This document shows positions 53,922 through 62,649 of a stretch of 64,000 nt of DNA, piece by piece. Position numbers and translations under genes: made by a program. The notes beneath the pieces are model-generated. The model was given only the letters and a program-made list of their open reading frames with translations. It searched no databases and had not been told where the DNA came from. Source of the DNA: Sphingopyxis sp. BE259 (GTDB taxonomy: Bacteria > Pseudomonadota > Alphaproteobacteria > Sphingomonadales > Sphingomonadaceae); the NCBI RefSeq assembly GCF_031457495.1, contig NZ_JAVDWM010000001.1:1910001-1974000 (forward strand). Direction: 5' to 3'. Every line of letters starts with the position of its first letter. The first letter of the stretch is position 1.

Positions 53922-54479
53922 ATGGCCAGTGAATCCGAACTCAATGCCGGCATCGAAGATGGCGTGCGGCGCCGCGACTTTATCAATATTGCGGCCGTGA
54001 GTTTTGCCGGGGTTGGCGCCGTGGCGGTTGTGATGCCGCTGGTCAACCAGATGAACCCTTCGGCCGACGTCCTTGCGCTGTCGACGACCGAAATCGACAT
54101 TTCGGCGATCCAGCCGGGTCAGGCGATCAAGACCAGCTGGCGCAAGCAGCCGGTGTTCGTGCGCAACTTGGTGGCAAAGGAAATTGCCGAGGCAAAGGCC
54201 GTGCCGCTCAGCGACCTGCGCGACCCGCAGACGATCGACGAACGGACCAAGCCCGGCAAGGAAAACTGGCTGATCACGCTCGGCGTCTGCACTCATCTGG
54301 GCTGCGTGCCGCTCGGCGCTGCCGAAGGCGAGAACAAGGGCGATTTCGGCGGTTACTTCTGCCCGTGCCACGGGTCGCACTACGACACCGCGGCGCGCAT
54401 CCGCAAAGGCCCGGCGCCGACCAACCTGGTCGTGCCGCCTTATGAATTTACCAGCGACACTGTCGTGACGATCGGCTGA
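53922..54479 (+). CDS. petA: Ubiquinol-cytochrome c reductase Rieske iron-sulfur subunit
   Basis: 185 residues. Twin-arginine-type anchor [21 protein letters not shown], hinge, and the Rieske cluster motifs CTHLGC and CPCHGSHYD. Electron carrier from ubiquinol to cytochrome c1 in the bc1 complex. ATG 53922 starts [10 protein letters not shown]. First of three genes petABC, spaced 13-31 bases. Confidence 0.97.
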   Translation: MASESELNAGIEDGVRRRDFINIAAVSFAGVGAVAVVMPLVNQMNPSADVLALSTTEIDISAIQPGQAIKTSWRKQPVFVRNLVAKEIAEAKAVPLSDLRDPQTIDERTKPGKENWLITLGVCTHLGCVPLGAAEGENKGDFGGYFCPCHGSHYDTAARIRKGPAPTNLVVPPYEFTSDTVVTIG

Positions 54480-54492
54480 GGAGCGAGATAAG

Positions 54493-55773
54493 ATGAGCTT
54501 TCCCTGGGCCAAACCCTATGAGCCGAAGCATCCGCTGATGAAGTGGATGGACGAGAAGCTGCCGATTCCGCGTCTGGTGTATAACGCCACCGGTCCCGGC
54601 TATCCCGTCCCTCGCAATCTCAACTATTTCTGGAACTTTGGCGTCCTCGCCGGCGCCGCGCTGATGATCCAGATCATCACCGGCATCGTGCTGGCGATGC
54701 ATTATGCCGCCAACGTCGGGGTCGCGTTCAATTCGGTCGAGCATATCATGCGCGACGTCAACGCCGGCTGGTTCATCCGCTATGCGCACATGAACGGCGC
54801 GAGCATGTTCTTCATCGTCGTTTATCTGCACATCTTCCGCGGGCTTTATTACGGTTCGTACAAGGCGCCGCGCGAAATGGTGTGGCTGCTCGGCGTCGTG
54901 ATCTTCCTCTTGATGATGGCGACCGCCTTCATGGGTTATGTGCTGCCGTGGGGCCAGATGAGCTTCTGGGGCGCGCAGGTGATCACTGGCTTCTTCTCGG
55001 CGATCCCGATCGTCGGCGAACCCGTGCGCCAGTGGCTGCTCGGCGGCTTCGTCCCCGACAATGCGACGCTCAACCGCTTCTTCTCGCTGCACTATCTGCT
55101 GCCGTTCGTGATCCTGGGTGTGATCATCCTGCACATCTGGGCGCTGCACATTCCGGGTTCGAACAACCCGACGGGCATCGAAGTGAAGGATGAACAGGAC
55201 ACCGTCCCGTTCCACCCCTATTACACCGCAAAGGACGGCTTCGGACTTGGTGTATTTCTGCTGGTGTTCGTCGCGCTGACCTTCTTCAGCCCGAATATGT
55301 TGGGCCACGCCGATAACTATATTCCGGCGAACTCGCTCTCGACCCCGGCGCATATCGTGCCCGAATGGTATTTCCTGCCGTTCTACGCGATCTTGAAGGC
55401 CTTCACCTTCAACTTCCTGTGGATCGATGCGAAGCTGTGGGGCGTCATCGCGATGTTCGCGTCGATCGCGCTGCTGTTCTTCCTGCCTTGGCTCGACAGC
55501 TCGCCGGTGAAGTCATCGACCTATCGCCCGCTGTACCGCTGGTTCTTCTGGGTGCTCGTCGCTGACGTGCTGCTCCTCGGCTGGTGCGGGATGCAGCCCG
55601 CCGAACAGCCTTGGGTGATCCTCAGCCAGCTTGGCGCGATCTATTACTTCGCCCACTTCCTGGTCATTCTTCCCATCGTCTCGCGGATCGAACGTCCGTT
55701 GCCGATGCCGAATTCGATCACCGAAGCGGTCCTTGCAAAGCATGCCGACGACAAGTCGGCGGCCACGGCCTGA
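54493..55773 (+). CDS. petB: Cytochrome b of the bc1 complex
   Basis: 426 residues, eight transmembrane helices. Haem-binding His pairs are in LAMHYAANV and [17 protein letters not shown] (first half) and in [12 protein letters not shown] and [14 protein letters not shown] (second half). The Qo-site PEWYF motif is in [13 protein letters not shown]. Forms the quinol/quinone sites. Confidence 0.98.
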   Translation: MSFPWAKPYEPKHPLMKWMDEKLPIPRLVYNATGPGYPVPRNLNYFWNFGVLAGAALMIQIITGIVLAMHYAANVGVAFNSVEHIMRDVNAGWFIRYAHMNGASMFFIVVYLHIFRGLYYGSYKAPREMVWLLGVVIFLLMMATAFMGYVLPWGQMSFWGAQVITGFFSAIPIVGEPVRQWLLGGFVPDNATLNRFFSLHYLLPFVILGVIILHIWALHIPGSNNPTGIEVKDEQDTVPFHPYYTAKDGFGLGVFLLVFVALTFFSPNMLGHADNYIPANSLSTPAHIVPEWYFLPFYAILKAFTFNFLWIDAKLWGVIAMFASIALLFFLPWLDSSPVKSSTYRPLYRWFFWVLVADVLLLGWCGMQPAEQPWVILSQLGAIYYFAHFLVILPIVSRIERPLPMPNSITEAVLAKHADDKSAATA

Positions 55774-55804
55774 GCGCCAGACTTTAACAGGAGCTGATAC
55801 AGCC

Positions 55805-56614
55805 ATGGTTCGCCCGCTCGGATTTCTCGTCGGCCTCGGTTTCATTACCGCGCTGGTGCTCGCGATCTTCACGACACCGCTCAAGAATGAACCCAATGTC
55901 GCTTATTCCTTCGTCAAGCATCCCCGCCATCTGAAGCTGGCCAGCGACGGCTTGGTGCCGCATTGGGATCAGGCGCAGTTGCAGCGCGGGATGCAGGTGT
56001 ACAAGGAGGTCTGCTCGGCCTGCCACAGCCTGAACCTCGTCGCATTTCGCAATATTCAGGATCTGGGCTATACCGAAGGCCAGGTGAAAACCTTTGCCAA
56101 GGGTTTCCAGGTTCCGTCGGTCAATCCCGACACTGGCGAAGTCGCCACGCGCGATGGCCTGTCGTCGGATCATTTCCCGGCGCCGTACGCCAACGACGTT
56201 GCGGCACGGGCGGCGAACAACAATGCGATCCCGCCCGACCTGTCGCTGATCACCAAGGCGCGCGAAGGCGGCAAGGATTATGTCTATTCGCTGCTGACCG
56301 GCTATCAGAACCCGCCGACCAACCTGCCCGCCGAATTGAAGCCGGGCACCGGGCTGCACTACAACCCCTATTTCCCGAACCTGAACCTCGCGATGGCGAA
56401 GCCGCTGACCGACAATCAGGTCACCTATGCCGATGGCACCAAGGCCAGCGTCGACCAGATGGCCAAGGACGTGACCGCGTTCCTCGTCTGGACCGCCGAG
56501 CCGAAGCTGGTGAAGCGGGTGCAGGTCGGTTGGGCCGTGTTCTTCTTCCTGCTGATCTTCACGGTTCTGGCCTATCTGTCGTACCGCAATATCTGGGCCG
56601 ACAAGAAGCATTGA
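55805..56614 (+). CDS. petC: Cytochrome c1
   Basis: 269 residues from ATG 55805 with an AACAGGAG site upstream. N-terminal signal/anchor LVGLGFITALVLAIF, haem c motif CSACH in YKEVCSACHSLNLVAFRNIQDLG, axial Met in NLAMAKPL, and a C-terminal membrane anchor FFFLLIFTVLAYLSY. Receives electrons from the Rieske protein. The longer frame inside petB is a shadow. Confidence 0.97.
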   Translation: MVRPLGFLVGLGFITALVLAIFTTPLKNEPNVAYSFVKHPRHLKLASDGLVPHWDQAQLQRGMQVYKEVCSACHSLNLVAFRNIQDLGYTEGQVKTFAKGFQVPSVNPDTGEVATRDGLSSDHFPAPYANDVAARAANNNAIPPDLSLITKAREGGKDYVYSLLTGYQNPPTNLPAELKPGTGLHYNPYFPNLNLAMAKPLTDNQVTYADGTKASVDQMAKDVTAFLVWTAEPKLVKRVQVGWAVFFFLLIFTVLAYLSYRNIWADKKH

Positions 56615-56642
56615 GGCATAAGGGAAGGGCGATTTTGACCGC

Positions 56643-57197
56643 ATGATCGCCCTCCCGCCCCAACCCGACCTCGACCTGGCGTCGCTGGTCCGCACTATCC
56701 CCGACTTTCCGAAACCGGGTATCCGGTTTCGCGACATCACGTCGCTGATCGGCGACGCGGCAGGTTTTGCCGAAAGCGTGCGCCGATTGAGCGCGCTCGC
56801 CGCCGTCCATCGCCCCGACTTCATTGTCGCGGTGGAGGCGCGCGGTTTCCTGTTCGGCGCGGCGATGGCAACTGCGATGGGGCTCGGCCTGGTGCCCGTG
56901 CGCAAGGCGGGTAAGCTGCCCGGTGTTACCATCGGGGTCGATTATGAACTCGAATATGGCATCGACCGGCTCGAACTGCACGAAGGTGCCGTGCTGCCCG
57001 GACACCGCGTCATCCTGGTCGACGATCTGCTCGCCACTGGCGGCACGATCCTCGCGGCGACGGATCTGATGCGGAGCGTCGGGGCGGAGGTCGCGGCGGC
57101 GCTGTTCGTTATCGACTTGCCCGATCTGGGCGGCTCGCAACGGCTGGCGGCGGCGGGATTGCAGTGTGAGACGTTGATCGCCTTTGACGGCGACTAG
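56643..57197 (+). CDS. apt: Adenine phosphoribosyltransferase
   Basis: Purine salvage: adenine plus PRPP gives AMP. 184 residues: IPDFPKPGIRFRDITSLIGD, VAVEARGFLFGAAMATAMG, KAGKLPGV and the PRPP loop VILVDDLLATGGTILA. Normal length. It lies 28 bases after petC and is probably read from the same transcript, an arrangement seen in other sphingomonads. Confidence 0.97.
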   Translation: MIALPPQPDLDLASLVRTIPDFPKPGIRFRDITSLIGDAAGFAESVRRLSALAAVHRPDFIVAVEARGFLFGAAMATAMGLGLVPVRKAGKLPGVTIGVDYELEYGIDRLELHEGAVLPGHRVILVDDLLATGGTILAATDLMRSVGAEVAAALFVIDLPDLGGSQRLAAAGLQCETLIAFDGD

Positions 57198-57456
57198 GCC
57201 GCTGTTGGTTGGGGAGCGGTCGTTCGTCACCTGATCCAAAGTTCAGGAAAGTTCAGCCTTGTGTGCGCCGCGTCGTGGACCCGCTGCTCTGCTGGAGGCG
57301 CCCCGAGGCGAACCGCCCATCGCCCCTGCGAGCGACGATTTGATCCTCCATAAGTGAGGGCCGAATGAAGGCTGGCACAATCGAATGATGTAGGAAAGGC
57401 CTTTTTTTTGGAGGCGCACGTCGGCTTTGGGGTGGGGAGCGGATATTCTCCACGCT
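57198..57456. other. Gene-free stretch with an eight-T run, possible small RNA
   Basis: No convincing coding frame. The piece contains AAAGTTCAGG AAAGTTCAGC direct repeats, several short GC-rich inverted stretches, a CCTCCATAAGTGAGG hairpin and a T run at 57402-57409 directly behind AGGAAAGGCC. The T run in a GC-rich genome looks like a terminator end of a small RNA; no known RNA family was recognised by eye. Confidence 0.4.
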
Positions 57457-57536
57457 CGTCATTCCCGCGAAAGCGGGAACCCAGGGACAGGCCCGCCGAA
57501 GCACGCTCTGGGTCCCCGCTTTCGCGGGGATGACGA
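57457..57536. repeat. Intergenic inverted repeat (CCCGCGAAAGCGGG type)
   Basis: Arms CGTCATTCCCGCGAAAGCGGGAACCCAGG and CTGGGTCCCCGCTTTCGCGGGGATGACG form a long hairpin, a common alphaproteobacterial intergenic palindrome. Confidence 0.8.
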
Positions 57537-57603
57537 AGTCAAGAAATGCGGAACGTCCGCAATCGGTCGCTAGCTGACGACCACCCTTTTACGCCGCGCA
57601 AAC

Positions 57604-57631
57604 AAAAAGGCCCGCGCTGAAGCGCGGGCCA
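57604..57631 (-). terminator. Rho-independent terminator of the DUF1134 gene
   Basis: On the minus strand the GGCCCGCGCT/AGCGCGGGCC stem (57609-57630) is followed by TTTTTGTT. It lies 27 bases after the DUF1134 stop. Confidence 0.88.
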
Positions 57632-57657
57632 TTGTTTCGGTCAAGTTTGCCGGACCG

Positions 57658-58422
57658 TCAGAACGGCACCCAATTCTGCTTCTTGCGGAACTTCATGTAG
57701 CCGACGTTGGCGCCGAGCCGGGCGCCAACCCCGACACGGATCGGGATCAGCACGACATCGCCGCGGCGCAGGTAGCTGGCATTGAACCCGCCGAGCAGAT
57801 AGGCTGCGCCTTCTCCGGCGGGGTAGCGTTTGTAGAGCTCTTCGCTGTCGAATAGATTATACACCAGGACAAAGGTGTTGCCTGCGTTGGCGCCGGCGTC
57901 AAAACCGATCGACGGACCGGTCCAGTAAGCGGGCAATTCGCCCTCGATCTTGTGATGCAGCGTCCCCGAGCCGTAACGCACGCCCAGGACGAGCGCGCCG
58001 CCAGCCTCGCGGCCAACGATATAGGCGTTGGGCTCACCCTGTTTTTTCAGAATGTCCTCGATCAATCCGGCCAGACCCTGCGCGCCTTTGCCGAACACAC
58101 CCTCAGCGGCGCCGATCAGGTCGTCCTGTTTATAGGTCGAGCCGTCATTCACGGCGACCGTGGCGGCGGTCACGTCGCCGCTTGCGGCGGTGCTGTCGAC
58201 CGCGACGTCGCTCGTCTGCTGGTCGCCAGTTGCCAGATCGCTGTTATAGTCGATCACTTCGTCGGTCGGTGCCGGTGCAGGCGGGGCTGGGTTGTCGATG
58301 TCGGCATCGATTGTCGTGTTCGGATCGATCTCGCGCATCTGCGCCGCCGCGGGCAGCGGCGACAGGGCGAGGCCGAGCGAGGCCAGGGTCGCCAAGGCAA
58401 GGCTGGTGAAAGTTTTCGGCAT
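57658..58422 (-). CDS. eipA: Exported DUF1134 envelope protein (EipA-like)
   Basis: 254 residues with a signal peptide (ALSPLPAAAQ), an acidic, Pro-rich linker (DNPAPPAPAPTDE) and a DUF1134 core: DDLIGAAEGVFGKGAQGLAGLI, EPNAYIVGREAGGALVLGVRYGSG, GPSIGFDAGANAGNTFVLVYNL, and a final RVGVGARLGANVGYMKF. The Brucella homologue EipA is needed for envelope integrity. ATG 58422 chosen; the longer frame crosses into the tRNA region. A terminator follows. Orthology is inferred from the domain. Confidence 0.85.
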   Translation of the reverse strand: MPKTFTSLALATLASLGLALSPLPAAAQMREIDPNTTIDADIDNPAPPAPAPTDEVIDYNSDLATGDQQTSDVAVDSTAASGDVTAATVAVNDGSTYKQDDLIGAAEGVFGKGAQGLAGLIEDILKKQGEPNAYIVGREAGGALVLGVRYGSGTLHHKIEGELPAYWTGPSIGFDAGANAGNTFVLVYNLFDSEELYKRYPAGEGAAYLLGGFNASYLRRGDVVLIPIRVGVGARLGANVGYMKFRKKQNWVPF

Positions 58423-58664
58423 AACGGACCCCCAAAATTCGACCGGCACATGCACGGCGAAACCATTGTCAATCATGACTCGCTTTGGCCGCCGGGCAAT
58501 GAACCGGCGATGACCCGAGTCGATTTTGCGCCAGACCGAATCGATTGCACGGCAAAATCCCAGATCGCCGCTAAATATTGCACAATCTTTGGCGTTGCGG
58601 GGCGCGAGGTGCATGGCTATAGCGACCCGCCTAGGCCAACTGTCGTTAGCGCGACAGACCATGC

Positions 58665-58756
58665 GGAGACGTGGGTGAGTGGCTGAAACCAACGGTTTGC
58701 TAAACCGTCGTGCTGTGAATGCGGCACCGAGGGTTCGAATCCCTCCGTCTCCGCCA
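58665..58756 (+). tRNA. tRNA-Ser (GCU)
   Basis: 92 bases including an encoded CCA. Acceptor stem GGAGACG/CGTCTCC with discriminator G, long variable arm as in serine tRNAs, anticodon loop TTTGCTAAA with anticodon GCT reading AGC/AGU codons, and T-loop GGTTCGAATCC. Confidence 0.97.
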
Positions 58757-58861
58757 CTTATTCTGTTTTCGTCGATCCAGCCCTTCGGGGCGCGCTGAGC
58801 CAAGGGCTTTTGGCGTTTATACTGCGGCCGCCAAATCGCTGCAGTGCTGCAATAATTATTG

Positions 58862-58886
58862 TAATTGCGAATCGTTCTCGATAATG
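58862..58886 (+). promoter_or_regulatory. Fur-like box upstream of the PepSY-led iron operon
   Basis: ATTGCGAATCGTTCTCGATAAT resembles Fur boxes (GAGAATCATTCTC core: here GCGAATCGTTCTCG), 32 bases before the first start codon. The AT-rich AATAATTATTGTAATT just upstream could hold promoter elements. Repression under iron sufficiency is inferred. Confidence 0.65.
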
Positions 58887-58917
58887 CCGCTGCATCATTC
58901 CTTGTCAGAACCCCGCA

Positions 58918-59562
58918 ATGCATGCACCCAACCCCTCGCGCCCGGCGATCAAGAAAAGCCGGAAAGCCTTTTGGCTGAAACAGCTGCACATGTGGCACTG
59001 GATGAGCTCGGCCGTCTGCCTGCTAGGGCTGTTGCTGTTCGCGATCACCGGTTTCACGCTGAACCATGCCGCCGACATCGAAGCGTCGCCGGTCGTCACC
59101 GAAAAATCAGCTGAGCTGCCGCTGGCGTTGCTCGCCCAGCTGACCGCCGCCGTCCCCGCCGACGCCAAGGCGCCGCTGCCCGAACCGGTTGCCGATTGGG
59201 TCGAGCAGACCTTCCCCGTCAAAGCGTCGAACGAGGCCGAATGGTCGGCGGGTGAGGTCTATCTGCCCGCGCCGCGGCCCGGCGGCGATGCCTGGGTCGC
59301 GATCGACCTGACGACCGGCGCGGTAACCAGCGAAGTCACCAGCCGCGGCTGGATTTCCTACCTCAACGATCTTCACAAGGGCCGCAATTCGGGCGGCGAG
59401 TGGAGCCTGTTCATCGACATTTTCTCATTCGCTTGTCTGGTCTTTGCGATCACCGGGCTGTTCCTGCTTCAGCTTCATTCGGCGAAGCGCAAAAGCACTT
59501 GGCCGCTTGTCGGTCTGGGGCTGGCGATCCCCGCCGCGATCGCCGTCGTTTTCATTCATTAG
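58918..59562 (+). CDS. PepSY-associated transmembrane protein, iron-related
   Basis: 214 residues with transmembrane helices at about 25-47, 165-187 and 192-212 and a periplasmic domain between. Motifs: LKQLHMWHWMSSAVCLLGLLLFAITGFTLNH (His in the first helix as possible haem ligands), SYLNDLHKGRNSGGEWSLFIDIF, LLQLHS. PepSY membrane proteins act as ferric/siderophore reductases. It leads a four-gene run (DUF2271, DUF4198, ApbE) behind a Fur-like box. Haem binding is inferred from the His residues. Confidence 0.85.
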   Translation: MHAPNPSRPAIKKSRKAFWLKQLHMWHWMSSAVCLLGLLLFAITGFTLNHAADIEASPVVTEKSAELPLALLAQLTAAVPADAKAPLPEPVADWVEQTFPVKASNEAEWSAGEVYLPAPRPGGDAWVAIDLTTGAVTSEVTSRGWISYLNDLHKGRNSGGEWSLFIDIFSFACLVFAITGLFLLQLHSAKRKSTWPLVGLGLAIPAAIAVVFIH

Positions 59563-59573
59563 GGAGTTTCGTG

Positions 59574-60104
59574 ATGCAGCTTTCCACCCGCGTGCTTGTG
59601 CTGGGTTCGACCGTCGGGCTGGGCGCCGCCTTTGCCACCCCCGTGCTAGCCGCCGACCCTGGCACGATGGACGTGACGATCAACATTCCGCGGCTCAAGG
59701 TTGCCGAATATCACAAGCCCTATGTCGCGATTTGGGTCGAAAAGGCGGGTGCGAAGGCGAAGACGGTCGCGGTCTGGTACGACCATGACATGAAAGCGAA
59801 TGAGGGGACGAAATGGCTCCGCGATGTGCGTCAGTGGTGGCGCGTGTCGGGCCGCTCGCTGACCTTTCCCGCCAATGGCATCACCGGCGCCACCCGCGCG
59901 CCGGGGGCGCACAAGGTCGTTTTCTCGCGCGCCCAACTCGGTGCCGGAGCGCCGGGCCAATACACGCTGGTGATCGAAGCCGCGCGCGAGGTCGGCGGCC
60001 GCGAATTGCTGCGTATTCCGTTCAGCTGGCCGACTAAGGCCGGGGCTGGCGGACGCGCCGCGGGCAAGACTGAACTGGGGGCCGTTTCGGTTTCCTTCCG
60101 CTAA
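59574..60104 (+). CDS. Exported DUF2271 protein with a possible flavinylation motif
   Basis: 176 residues with a signal peptide ending near VLAADP, then a beta-rich domain: MDVTINIPRLKVAEYHKPYVAIWVE, KTVAVWYDHDMK, TKWLRDVRQWWRVSGRSL and LLRIPFSW. Residues 104-107 read TGAT in NGITGATRAPG, similar to the SGAT sites that ApbE flavinylates on Thr (Thr107 here). An apbE gene ends this same run. ATG 59574; GTG 59571 is an alternative. Flavinylation is inferred. Confidence 0.85.
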   Translation: MQLSTRVLVLGSTVGLGAAFATPVLAADPGTMDVTINIPRLKVAEYHKPYVAIWVEKAGAKAKTVAVWYDHDMKANEGTKWLRDVRQWWRVSGRSLTFPANGITGATRAPGAHKVVFSRAQLGAGAPGQYTLVIEAAREVGGRELLRIPFSWPTKAGAGGRAAGKTELGAVSVSFR

Positions 60105-60122
60105 ACACGAAAGGGCATAGTG

Positions 60123-60956
60123 ATGAACAAGCGATTTTGGGGTTTCGTGGCGGGCGCCGCGCTGACGGCGTTGGTGGCGGTTCCGGCCAGCGCGCATCGC
60201 CAGTGGATGATGCCGTCATCGACCGTGGTGTCGGGCGACGATGTGTGGGTGACGGTCGATGCCGCGGTGTCGAACGACCTGTTCTATTTCGAGCATCAGC
60301 CGCTGCGGCTCGACGCTATGAAGGCCTGGGCGCCCGACGGCACCGAGGCGGCCATCGAGAATAAATCGACGGGGCGCTATCGCAGCACCTTTGATGTCCA
60401 TCTGACGCAGAAGGGCACTTGGCGGATCGCGTCGGTCGCCGACATGCTGATGGGCAGCTACGACCTGAACGGCAAGACCGAGCGCCTGCCGCGCGGCACG
60501 ACCGCCGCCAACCTCGCCGAACGCGTCCCCGCGGGCGCGACCAATGTGAAGACCGCCGAAGCGAACAACCGCAACGAGATTTTCGTGACGGTGGGCGAGC
60601 CGACGACGACGCTGTTCAAGCCGGTGGGCAAGGGCATCGAGCTGGTGCCGGTGACCCATCCCAATGATCTGATCGCGGGCGAGACGGCGACCTTTCAATT
60701 CCTGTTCGACGGCAAGCCGACGGCTGGGCTGCCGGTTACGGTGATCCACGGCGGCATCCGCTATCGCGACGAGCTGGGCCAGATGGACCTGACCACTGGC
60801 CCCGACGGCAAGGTCGAGGTGAGCTGGGCCGAACCGGGCATGTATTGGCTGAACGTCACGACCCCGCAGGTCGAGAGCGAGGACGGCGAGGGCGCCCCGC
60901 CGCCGCTGGCACGGCGCGCAAGCTATGTCACGACGCTCGAGGTGCTGGCACCCTGA
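60123..60956 (+). CDS. Exported DUF4198 protein
   Basis: 277 residues, signal peptide cleaved probably at PASA-HRQW, so the mature N-terminus would be His. The domain is an Ig-like DUF4198 (related to NikM-like metal-uptake proteins): STVVSGDDVWVTVDAAVSN, RLPRGTTAANLAER, LIAGETATFQFLFDGKPTAGLP and VEVSWAEPGMYWLNV. A metal-binding N-terminal His is possible. Third gene of the iron run; 18 bases after the DUF2271 gene. Start GTG-ATG: ATG 60123 preferred. Confidence 0.85.
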   Translation: MNKRFWGFVAGAALTALVAVPASAHRQWMMPSSTVVSGDDVWVTVDAAVSNDLFYFEHQPLRLDAMKAWAPDGTEAAIENKSTGRYRSTFDVHLTQKGTWRIASVADMLMGSYDLNGKTERLPRGTTAANLAERVPAGATNVKTAEANNRNEIFVTVGEPTTTLFKPVGKGIELVPVTHPNDLIAGETATFQFLFDGKPTAGLPVTVIHGGIRYRDELGQMDLTTGPDGKVEVSWAEPGMYWLNVTTPQVESEDGEGAPPPLARRASYVTTLEVLAP

Positions 60957-61912
60957 GCGACCGCATCCTGATCCCCCGGGCGCTGACGCCGGCCGCCTTT
61001 GCCGCGCGCGACCCGGGGGCAGCCATCACGACCTTCGCCGGCGAGACGATGGGGACGGACTGGTCGCTGCAAGCGGTCGCGGCGCCGCAATCGGTCGCTG
61101 TGGGGGTGCAGGCGGCGTTGGACCTTGTCGTCGCGCAGATGAGCCAGTGGGAGGCGCAGTCCGACCTGTCGCGCTTCAACCGCGACGCGCCCGATGTGTG
61201 GCGCGAACTGCCTGCCGAACTGACCCATGTCGTCGATGCGGCGCTGGCTATCGGACGCGCGAGCGACGGCGCGTTCGATCCATGTCTGGGTGCACTGACC
61301 GACCGTTGGGGCTTCGGCGCCAGCGGTCCGGTCGATCGCGTCCCCGACGCGGCCGATGGCGGCAAACGTAGGATCGATGTCGACCCTGATACGCGCCGAA
61401 TCCGGCGCGGGGCGGGCGCGTTCCTGGATTTGTCGGGCATCGCCAAGGGTTATGCCGTCGATCTTGCCGCCGAATGGCTGTTGGCCAGCGGCGTCCGTCA
61501 CTTCCTGCTTGAGGTGGGCGGCGAGTTGCGCGGCGAGGGGATACGTCCCGACGGCCAACCGTGGTGGGTCGATGTCGAGATGCCGCCCACGTCTGCGGTG
61601 GCGCCTTACCGGATCGCGCTGCATGATATGGCAGCGGCGACATCGGGCAATTATCGCCGCGGCTTCACCGTTGACGGCCAGCATTATTCGCACAGTTTCG
61701 ATCCGCGCACCGGGCGGCCGATCGTCCATGCGGTGTCGTCGGTGACCGTATTGCACCGCAGCTGCATGATGGCCGACGGTTGGGCGACGGCGCTGACCGT
61801 GCGTGGCCCCGCGGCGGCAATTGCGCTGGCCGACGCGCAGGATTTGGCGGCCTGTGTGATTGCTGGGGACCGCGAATATGTGTCGCGCGGCTGGCGCGCG
61901 ATGCTCGATTAG
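60953..61912 (+). CDS. apbE: FAD:protein FMN transferase (ApbE family), CTG start likely
   Basis: Transfers FMN onto a Thr of target proteins. 319 residues: FAGETMGTDWSLQ, DPCLGALTDRWGFG, LDLSGIAKGYAVDLAAEW, FLLEVGGELRGEG, TSGNYRRGF and SFDPRTGRPIVHAV, all ApbE signatures. In this frame no ATG, GTG or TTG occurs between inside the upstream gene and the MGTDW region; CTG 60953 overlaps the upstream TGA and has GAGGTG behind it, so I place the start there. No signal peptide is visible. Confidence 0.88.
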   Translation: MSDRILIPRALTPAAFAARDPGAAITTFAGETMGTDWSLQAVAAPQSVAVGVQAALDLVVAQMSQWEAQSDLSRFNRDAPDVWRELPAELTHVVDAALAIGRASDGAFDPCLGALTDRWGFGASGPVDRVPDAADGGKRRIDVDPDTRRIRRGAGAFLDLSGIAKGYAVDLAAEWLLASGVRHFLLEVGGELRGEGIRPDGQPWWVDVEMPPTSAVAPYRIALHDMAAATSGNYRRGFTVDGQHYSHSFDPRTGRPIVHAVSSVTVLHRSCMMADGWATALTVRGPAAAIALADAQDLAACVIAGDREYVSRGWRAMLD

Positions 61913-62592
61913 CTGTCGGCCCAGCGGCGCAGCAGGTTATGATAGACGCCGGTCAGGCGAACCACCGCCGCATCGCCCTGGCCCAGCGCGGTGGCGGCGC
62001 TCTGTACTCCCATGTCGAGGTCGAACAGCAAGTTGCGCTGGCCCTGATCGCGGATCATCGACTGGATCCACATAAAGCTGGCGACGCGGGTGCCCGCGGT
62101 CAACGGTTCGACGCGGTGGACCGTCGTCGATGGATAAAGGACCATATGGCCAGCGGGCAGCTTGATGCCTGGGGCTTCGCTAAACCCCTCCACGACCAGC
62201 CCGCCACCCTCGTAGCTGTCGGGATCGGCGAGAAAGAGCGTGGCCGAAAGGTCGCTACGCATCCGGAATTCGGTGCCGCGGCGCATGCGGATGGCATTGT
62301 CGATATGGTCGCCGAAATTCTCGCCCCCGCTGTAGCGGTTGAAATAGGGCGGATAGATTTTGAGCGGCAACGCCGCAGCGATGAACAGCGGGCTGCGCCC
62401 CAATGCATCGAGCACCAAGCGTCCGGCTTCGGCGGCGGCTTCGCCAAACTCTGGCAGTTGCTGATTGCGCTTCGCCAGCGCCGCTTGCGGCCCCGATGTC
62501 TCGTTGCCGTCGATCCATTCGGCGCCGTCAAGGATAGCGCGGAGCTTGGCGACACCATCAGCGTCGAGCACATCGGGAATGATCCGGATCAT
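61909..62592 (-). CDS. piuC: Fe(II)/2-oxoglutarate dioxygenase, PKHD-type hydroxylase (PiuC-like)
   Basis: 227 residues. Iron-binding HxD...H visible: His-Asp in FGDHIDNAIRM and the distal His in STTVHRVEPL, with Arg in TRVASFMW for 2-oxoglutarate. PiuC-type enzymes lie beside siderophore receptors and are iron-repressed. Its 3' end overlaps the apbE end by 4 bases on the opposite strand. The start is 57 bases downstream of a TonB receptor gene on the same strand. Confidence 0.94.
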   Translation of the reverse strand: MIRIIPDVLDADGVAKLRAILDGAEWIDGNETSGPQAALAKRNQQLPEFGEAAAEAGRLVLDALGRSPLFIAAALPLKIYPPYFNRYSGGENFGDHIDNAIRMRRGTEFRMRSDLSATLFLADPDSYEGGGLVVEGFSEAPGIKLPAGHMVLYPSTTVHRVEPLTAGTRVASFMWIQSMIRDQGQRNLLFDLDMGVQSAATALGQGDAAVVRLTGVYHNLLRRWADS

Positions 62593-62649
62593 GGGCCGCT
62601 TCTAGGCTGAAACGGGCGGGAACGGCAATCGCCGCGCCCGCCCATTCGA

